Assembly: GCF_000720635.1 (NCBI RefSeq)
Contig: NZ_JOCF01000030.1
Span: 1 to 64,000 of the forward strand
Length of the DNA stretch: 64,000 nt
Reading direction: 5' to 3'
From: Streptomyces sp. NRRL WC-3742
GTDB lineage: Bacteria; Actinomycetota; Actinomycetes; Streptomycetales; Streptomycetaceae
The notes under the pieces are model-generated. The model had not been told where the DNA came from. It saw only the letters and a list, made by a program, of their open reading frames with translations, and did not search any database. Position 1 is the first letter of the stretch. Every line of letters begins with the position of its first letter. Shown here piece after piece: positions 59,174 through 64,000 of this stretch. Position numbers and translations under genes: made by a program.

Positions 59174-60250
59174 GTGGCCAGGAAAAGGCGCGACGAGGAT
59201 CTGGGCGACGAGGAGTCGGCGCCCGCCCGTCGCGGTCCGCTGCGCGCGCTGTTGTCGGTGCTGATCGGGCTGCTGGGCCTGGCCCTGGTCGCGGGGCTGG
59301 CGGTGGCCACCGTCTGGTGGTTCGGGTTCCGGCAGGGCGAGGCCGAGGGCTGCACGGTGAAGACGGCCAACGGCAGCGGGACCCTGGAGCTGCCGCAGGC
59401 GGCCAACGCGGCGACGATCGCCGCCGTGGCGCGCTCGCGGGGCCTGCCCGACCGGGCGACGACGATCTCGCTGGCGACGGCGATGCAGGAGTCCAAGCTG
59501 CGCAACCTCGCGGGCGGCGACCGGGACTCGATCGGCCTGTTCCAGCAGCGCCCGTCGATGGGCTGGGGCACCCCGGCGCAGATCGCCGACCCGGTGTACG
59601 CGACCAACAAGTTCCTCGACGGCCTGGTGAAGGTGAACGGGTACACCCTGCTGCCGCTGACCGACGCGGCGCAGGCCGTGCAGAAGAGCGGCTACCCGCA
59701 GGCGTACGCCAAGCACGAGACCAAGGCGACGCTGCTGACCTCGGCGCTGGCCGGCCGGGCGCCCGGCTCGTTCTCCTGCGTGGTGCACGACTACGCCAAG
59801 CCGGACCCGGCGGACACCTCCTCCCCCTCCCCCACCGCGGGCGCCACCGCGAGCCCGACCGCGGCCGCGGCCGCGCAGCCGGACCGCACGCAGGTGCTCT
59901 CCGACCGGGTGCGCCGGGAGTTCGGCCGCGCGGTCACCCCGGCCACCGGCTACACCTCGACGATCAAGGGCGCGGAGAACGCCGTCTCCCTCACCCCGGA
60001 CCCGGCCAACGCCGCGCTCACCTCCTCCTCGGACGGCACGGCCGGCGCCGGGGTGGACGCGGAGCGGGCGAGCGGCTGGGCGGTGGCGCACTGGGCGGTG
60101 GCCCAGGCGCAGCAGCTGGGCATCGCGACGGTGGCCTACGACGGGAAGATCTGGAGCAAGGACGCGTCGGAGGACGGCTGGCGCACGCAGTCCTCGGGGA
60201 CGTCGACCAAGCTCGTTCAGGTCACCCTGGCCCCGTACGGGAAGAGCTGA
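59174..60250 (+). CDS. Membrane-anchored lysozyme-like protein
   Basis: A 358-residue protein with a short basic N-terminus, one membrane helix ([27 protein letters not shown]) and an external domain. [18 protein letters not shown] then [18 protein letters not shown] is the transglycosylase/lysozyme-like pattern, with E in AMQES as candidate catalytic acid. A Ser/Pro/Thr/Ala-rich linker (about 210-240) leads to a second domain. It may remodel peptidoglycan, though the fold assignment is by motif only. GTG at 59174 with GAGAGGGG upstream. Confidence 0.72.
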   Translation: MARKRRDEDLGDEESAPARRGPLRALLSVLIGLLGLALVAGLAVATVWWFGFRQGEAEGCTVKTANGSGTLELPQAANAATIAAVARSRGLPDRATTISLATAMQESKLRNLAGGDRDSIGLFQQRPSMGWGTPAQIADPVYATNKFLDGLVKVNGYTLLPLTDAAQAVQKSGYPQAYAKHETKATLLTSALAGRAPGSFSCVVHDYAKPDPADTSSPSPTAGATASPTAAAAAQPDRTQVLSDRVRREFGRAVTPATGYTSTIKGAENAVSLTPDPANAALTSSSDGTAGAGVDAERASGWAVAHWAVAQAQQLGIATVAYDGKIWSKDASEDGWRTQSSGTSTKLVQVTLAPYGKS

Positions 60251-60555
60251 CGCACTCACGTTCGGGTTACGGCCGGTCGGGTGATTCTGGTCAACCCCGG
60301 TGGACGGGGCACCTGTTCCGGCGGACCCGGGTGGAGAACCGTCACTTCCCTTGACCCTGGCCCGTTCCGCGGCGCCCCCACGGCCCCTCGAGGGCACCCG
60401 AGGATGGTCATACAATCTGACGATCAGTCAGACACTTTCCTTGCTCCGGCCGAAACCTTCTGGCTTCTCAAGCGGTAACAACGTCGTCCGCCCGGTCGTC
60501 CATTCGGCCGTCCTCCGGCGGACGGGACGGACCCAGACCCCCTTCGAGGAGCCCC
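60251..60555 (+). promoter_or_regulatory. 305-bp gap with -10 element and palindrome
   Basis: Holds the -10 element TACAAT (60411-60416) directly followed by the 17-bp palindrome TCTGAC-gatca-GTCAGA (60416-60432), an arrangement where a repressor could block RNA polymerase. The leader then runs about 130 nt to the secreted-protein start. No ORF or RNA seen in the rest. Confidence 0.5.
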
Positions 60556-61332
60556 ATGTCTCACCCCCTCACGCGTCGGATCGCCCAGGCCGCGCTCATC
60601 GTGGCGGCCGGAGCGACCCCGCTGGTCGCGGCCGGCTCCGCGTCCGCCGTGGGCGGAGACGCCCTGCTGCCCAAGAGCGATCTCGCGGCGCCTCTCGGCC
60701 AGCTGACCAACACCGACACCGGTTCCACCCTCCAGCACACCACCCACCAGCTCGGCCAGGCCGCGGGCAACACCGGCGCGGCCACCGTCGCCGCCGGCGT
60801 ACCGGCCTCGGCCGACGCCGCCGGCAACATCGTCGCCCACCAGCTCCCCGAGGCGAACGAGAAGGCCAGCTCGGTCACCGCGCCGGTCGACCAGACCGCC
60901 GCCACCACCGGCCAGCTCGCGGGCGTGACCCCGAAGGTCGCCTCCGCCCTGGCCGGCAAGCTCGGCGAGGCCGTCACCGGCAAGGGCATGGGCACCCGCA
61001 GCGCCAACGCCGGCTCCAGCCCGGTCGGCGGGCTCGCCCAGGCGGGCTCCGTCGCCCAGGGCCTGCCCGGGGCCGACAAGCTCTCCGGCGCCGTCCCGAG
61101 CACCAGCGCCGTCACCGACGCGCTGCCGCTCGGCTCGGTGGAGCGCGCCCTGCCCGCGGGCCTGCCCGGCACCGACGTCCTGGGCCTGGCGCAGCACGGC
61201 TCGGCCAACCGCCTCGGCGGCGCCGACCTCGGCCCGAACAACCCGCTGTCCGGCCTCACCGGCGCGCTCGGCCCCGTCGGGGGCCTGCTGCACGGCGTGA
61301 ACGGCGGCAGCATCAGCGGCCTGCCGCTCTAG
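60556..61332 (+). CDS. Secreted Ala/Gly-rich protein
   Basis: A 258-residue protein with a Sec signal peptide (basic MSHPLTRR, hydrophobic AQAALIVAAGATPLVAAG, and a cleavage site after GSASA at about residue 30). The mature part is Ala/Gly/Ser/Thr/Leu-rich and low in charged residues, with no enzyme motif. The repeat-like LPGTDVLG / LPGADKLSG segments recur. Possibly a cell-surface structural protein. I have seen this type annotated as ATP-binding, which the sequence does not support. ATG with GAGGAG upstream. Confidence 0.75.
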   Translation: MSHPLTRRIAQAALIVAAGATPLVAAGSASAVGGDALLPKSDLAAPLGQLTNTDTGSTLQHTTHQLGQAAGNTGAATVAAGVPASADAAGNIVAHQLPEANEKASSVTAPVDQTAATTGQLAGVTPKVASALAGKLGEAVTGKGMGTRSANAGSSPVGGLAQAGSVAQGLPGADKLSGAVPSTSAVTDALPLGSVERALPAGLPGTDVLGLAQHGSANRLGGADLGPNNPLSGLTGALGPVGGLLHGVNGGSISGLPL

Positions 61333-61393
61333 GACGGCCGCCGGTCCGACCGGCTGCCGGGCGCTCGGTCTCGTTCAATCGGCGCTCACGACG

Positions 61394-61425
61394 GTGGGGC
61401 CGGTGTCCTCGGACACCGGCCCCAC
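61394..61425. terminator. Hairpin terminator between convergent genes
   Basis: GTGGGGCCGGTGT pairs with ACACCGGCCCCAC (13 bp plus inner pairs, short loop), between the secreted-protein gene and convergent dapC. Confidence 0.75.
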
Positions 61426-61440
61426 ACGTGTGCCTTCACC

Positions 61441-62595
61441 TCACCGCTGACGCGCGGCGTTCAGCCGTTCCACGGCCGAGGCCACCCGCTCGTCGGTCGC
61501 GGTGAACGCGACCCGCACGAACCGGTCCCCCGCGGGCCCGTAGAAGTCCCCGGGCGCCACCAGGATGCCCAGCTCGGCCAGTTCGGCCACGGTCTCCCAG
61601 CAGGGCCGGTCCTGGGTCGCCCACAGGTACAGGCTCGCCTCGGAGTGCTCGACCCGGAAGCCGTACGCCTCCAGTGCGGTGCGCAGCGCCGCCCGCCGGG
61701 CCGCGTAGCGCTCGCGCTGCTCGGTCACGTGCGCGTCGTCCGCGAGCGCGGCGATCGTCGCCGCCTGCACGGGCGCCGGCACGATCATGCCGCCGTGCTT
61801 GCGCACCTCCAGCAGCTCCTTGACGACCACCTCGTCGCCCGCGACGAAGGAGGCGCGGTAGCCGGCCAGGTTGGAGCGCTTGGAGAGCGAGTGGACGGTC
61901 AGCAGCCCCTCGTGGCCGCCGCCGCACACCTCGGGGTGCAGGACGGAGACCGGCTCGGCCTCCCAGCCCAGCTCCAGGTAGCACTCGTCGCTGACCAGCA
62001 GCGCCCGGTGCTCCCGGGCCCAGGCCACGAGGCGGCGCAGCTCGTCCGCGCCGAGCACCCGGCCGGTCGGGTTGGACGGCGAGTTCACCCAGATCAGGCG
62101 CACCCGGGAGCCGTCCAGCTCGTCCACCGAGTCGTACGCGACGGGCTCGGCGCCGCACAGCAGCGCGCCCACCTCGTACGTGGGGTACGCGAGGCGCGGG
62201 TAGGCCACCTGGTCGCCGGGGCCGAGGCCCAGCTGCGTGGGCAGCCAGGCCACCAGCTCCTTGGAGCCGACCGTCGGCAGGACGGCCTGCGGGCCGATCT
62301 CGGCGCCGACCCGGCGGTGCAGCCAGCCGGCGATCGCCTGGCGCAGCTCCAGCGGGCCCCAGACGGTGGGGTAGCCGGGGGTGTCGGTGTTGGCGGCCAG
62401 CGCCTTCTGGATCACCTCGGGGACCGGGTCCACCGGGGTGCCGACGGAGAAGTCGCACAGGCCGCGCGGGTGGGCGAGCGCGGTGGCCTTGTACGGCTCC
62501 AGCTTGTCCCAGGGGAAGACCGGGAGCAGATCGGAAACGCGGCGCGCCGCCCCCGGGTGGCCCGGGAACGGCGCGTGCGTGCTGTTGGTAGTCAC
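61441..62595 (-). CDS. dapC: Succinyldiaminopimelate transaminase DapC
   Basis: A 384-residue class-I PLP aminotransferase. VGSKELVAW, NSPSNPTGR and SDECYLELGW match the fold, and the PLP lysine is in VHSLSKRSNLAGYR. It converts N-succinyl-2-amino-6-ketopimelate to N-succinyl-LL-DAP. GTG at 62595 (VTTNSTHAPFPG) is 22 bp downstream of the ferredoxin stop; a longer reading would overlap that gene. The ferredoxin-dapC pair is as in Rv1177-Rv1178. Confidence 0.92.
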   Translation of the reverse strand: MTTNSTHAPFPGHPGAARRVSDLLPVFPWDKLEPYKATALAHPRGLCDFSVGTPVDPVPEVIQKALAANTDTPGYPTVWGPLELRQAIAGWLHRRVGAEIGPQAVLPTVGSKELVAWLPTQLGLGPGDQVAYPRLAYPTYEVGALLCGAEPVAYDSVDELDGSRVRLIWVNSPSNPTGRVLGADELRRLVAWAREHRALLVSDECYLELGWEAEPVSVLHPEVCGGGHEGLLTVHSLSKRSNLAGYRASFVAGDEVVVKELLEVRKHGGMIVPAPVQAATIAALADDAHVTEQRERYAARRAALRTALEAYGFRVEHSEASLYLWATQDRPCWETVAELAELGILVAPGDFYGPAGDRFVRVAFTATDERVASAVERLNAARQR

Positions 62596-62615
62596 AGCTG
62601 GAAATCCACCGCTCG

Positions 62616-62942
62616 TCAGTGGTCGGCGTTCTGCGGCGGAAGGGCGGCGATGAACGGGTGGTCCCGCTCGATCAGGCCCAGCTTCGAGGCGCCACCGGGC
62701 GAACCCAGGTCGTCGAAGAACTCGACGTTCGCCTTGTAGTAGTCCTTCCACTCCTCCGGAGTGTCGTCCTCGTAGAAGATCGCCTCGACCGGGCAGACCG
62801 GCTCGCACGCGCCACAGTCGACACACTCATCCGGGTGGATGTAGAGCGATCGCTCGCCCTCGTAGATGCAGTCAACCGGGCACTCTTCGATGCACGCCTT
62901 GTCCTTGACGTCGACACAAGGCTGCGCGATGACGTAGGTCAC
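62616..62942 (-). CDS. fdxA: 7Fe ferredoxin
   Basis: A 108-residue [3Fe-4S][4Fe-4S] ferredoxin. C9, C17, C21 and C25 and the CVDCGACEPVCP block (C40, C43, C46, C50) match the seven-iron FdxA pattern. The C-terminal region (YYKANVEFFDDLG, GASKLG, HPFIAALPPQ) is the usual actinobacterial extension. It carries electrons to cytochromes P450 or oxygenases. GTG start. It lies directly upstream of dapC on the same strand (20-bp gap). Confidence 0.95.
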   Translation of the reverse strand: MTYVIAQPCVDVKDKACIEECPVDCIYEGERSLYIHPDECVDCGACEPVCPVEAIFYEDDTPEEWKDYYKANVEFFDDLGSPGGASKLGLIERDHPFIAALPPQNADH

Positions 62943-63075
62943 GCTGTCGTTCCTCCTCGGAAGGGCCGTGTGGCGGCCCGTTCTGTTCTACTCGCGTGCG
63001 CGGTGAGCGCGGCGTCGTCGATGCCCGCCCCTAGTATCGCGGGTCGGGGACCGCAAATGCACAGGAGGTGGCCAG

Positions 63076-64000
63076 ATGATCGCCGAAGGCCCGGTGGAGA
63101 GCCGTCCGGAGGTCCGGATAGATCGCTCTGACGTGGGACGACGAGTGTCCGTCCGGCGCATCTCGGAGTTCGTGGACGACCGGCCGGTGTTCCGCGATTC
63201 GATCGGCGTGCTCACATCGTGGGACGACGCCGGGCTGACCGTCACCCCCCGGATCGGGGAGCCGGTCTCCTTCCCCGAACGTCTGCTGGTCGCGGGCAAG
63301 ACCGTACCGGTGTTCCCCGCGCGGCGGGCCCCGCTGCCCGCCGCCACGCCCGTCGAACTCCAGCGCATCGCCGGGCGCGGGTGGCCCGCCGTCGAGCAGG
63401 AGCGGCTCGGCGAGTGGACGCTGCGGGCCGCCGCCGGGTTCACCCGGCGGGCCAACTCCGTCCAGGCGCTCGGCGAACCGGGCCTGCCGCTGCCTCAGGC
63501 CCTGGACGCCGTCCGGCGGTGGTACGCGGCGCGCGGGCTGCCCGCGTACGTCGAGGTGATCGAGCCCGGCTCGCCCGAGGCCCTGCGCGCCGAACTCGAC
63601 CGGCTCGGGGCGGCGCTGGCGCCCACGCTGGTCCGGGTCGCACCGCTGGCCGGGCTCACCCGGATCGGGGCGGGGCACGAGCGCGTACGGCTGTCGCGGA
63701 CGGCGGGGGCCTCCTGGATGTCGGTGTACCGGCGGGTCGGCGAGGACGCGGCGGTGGAGGAGGCCGCGCGCAAGGTGCTGCACGGCGGGCCCTCGGTCTG
63801 GTTCGCGAGCGTCCCCGGCGCCGCCGGGCAGCCGCCGCTGGCCATCGGGCGCTGCGTGGTCGACGGGCCCTGGGCGTGCTTCGGCGCCATCGAGGTCCAG
63901 CCGTACGCGCGGCGGGCGGGGCTCGCGACGGCGGTCATGGCGGTGCTCGCGGGGCGGGCCGCCGAGGAGGGGGCGACCGGGGCGTACCTCCAGGTCGAGG
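63076..64000 (+). CDS. GNAT-family N-acetyltransferase (3' end outside window)
   Basis: At least 308 residues, no stop before the window ends. The ATG at 63076 follows AGGAGGTGG. Early residues MIAEGPVESRPEVRIDRSDV, then a long N-terminal domain (WDDAGLTVTPRIGEPVSFPERLLVAG). A GNAT-like core is visible near the end: CFGAIEVQPYARRAGLATAV and MAVLAGRAAEEGATGAYLQVE (acetyl-CoA loop R-x-x-G-L-A). Two-domain acetyltransferases of this type sit divergently from fdxA in Streptomyces. Substrate unknown. Confidence 0.8.
   Translation, partial: MIAEGPVESRPEVRIDRSDVGRRVSVRRISEFVDDRPVFRDSIGVLTSWDDAGLTVTPRIGEPVSFPERLLVAGKTVPVFPARRAPLPAATPVELQRIAGRGWPAVEQERLGEWTLRAAAGFTRRANSVQALGEPGLPLPQALDAVRRWYAARGLPAYVEVIEPGSPEALRAELDRLGAALAPTLVRVAPLAGLTRIGAGHERVRLSRTAGASWMSVYRRVGEDAAVEEAARKVLHGGPSVWFASVPGAAGQPPLAIGRCVVDGPWACFGAIEVQPYARRAGLATAVMAVLAGRAAEEGATGAYLQVE

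Noticed and set aside
1..64000. tRNA, rRNA, transposon or integrase
   Set aside because: No cloverleaf, rRNA core, transposase motif or flanking direct repeats were seen in the gaps or gene list.

Overview
This is a high-GC actinobacterial chromosome segment, most likely Streptomyces or a close relative such as Kitasatospora. The evidence is strong third-position GC, many GTG/TTG starts, WhiB/Wbl, mycoredoxin, sigma-R-type promoters, TatB, DUF3107 and DUF3117 proteins, and a gene order I recognise from Streptomyces and Mycobacterium. I see no prophage, insertion sequence, CRISPR array, rRNA or tRNA, and no biosynthetic gene cluster. It looks like core chromosome.

Left part (about 1-43 kb) is a stress, antibiotic-resistance and DNA-repair neighbourhood resembling M. 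tuberculosis Rv3197-Rv3211. It holds an ABC1 kinase-like protein, wblC/whiB7 with a long regulatory leader, UvrD2, mycoredoxin, NudC, the AdnA/AdnB helicase-nuclease pair, an alkyltransferase-like protein, MoeZ, a TetR regulator, a DUF3107 protein, a MiaE-like ferritin-fold protein and the RNA helicase RhlE. Streptomyces-type genes lie between these: a PadR/ABC exporter operon, a SpoIIE phosphatase, a flippase-like membrane protein, and a glycosyltransferase/membrane protein/epimerase run. Two promoters match the sigma-R consensus (mycoredoxin and moeZ), tying thiol stress to this block.

Right part (about 43-64 kb) resembles the Rv1239c-Rv1177 order. It holds CorA, an MgtE-N/CBS protein with a DUF1003 partner, Mrp, TatB, an anti-sigma factor and ECF sigma factor, an O-methyltransferase, DUF3117, 3-methyladenine glycosylase, a DivIVA-like protein, a FolP-like protein, a LOG-family protein, DapE, DapC and ferredoxin. 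DapE and DapC both serve meso-diaminopimelate/lysine synthesis. An htrA-type protease between the anti-sigma factor and tatB is absent here.

The most interesting signals are regulatory. (1) wblC has an AT-rich autoregulatory-type promoter, a 153-codon upstream ORF with a strong Shine-Dalgarno, a hairpin built on that ORF's stop codon, and an intrinsic-terminator-like attenuator. (2) corA has a 25-codon proline/arginine-rich leader ORF with a strong Shine-Dalgarno and the same 7+5+7 hairpin on its stop codon. (3) About ten genes have a -10-like hexamer 6-8 nt before the start codon and no Shine-Dalgarno, which suggests leaderless mRNAs. (4) rhlE appears to start with CTG. Coordinates and motifs were read by eye. 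Family names are from recognition, not database searches.
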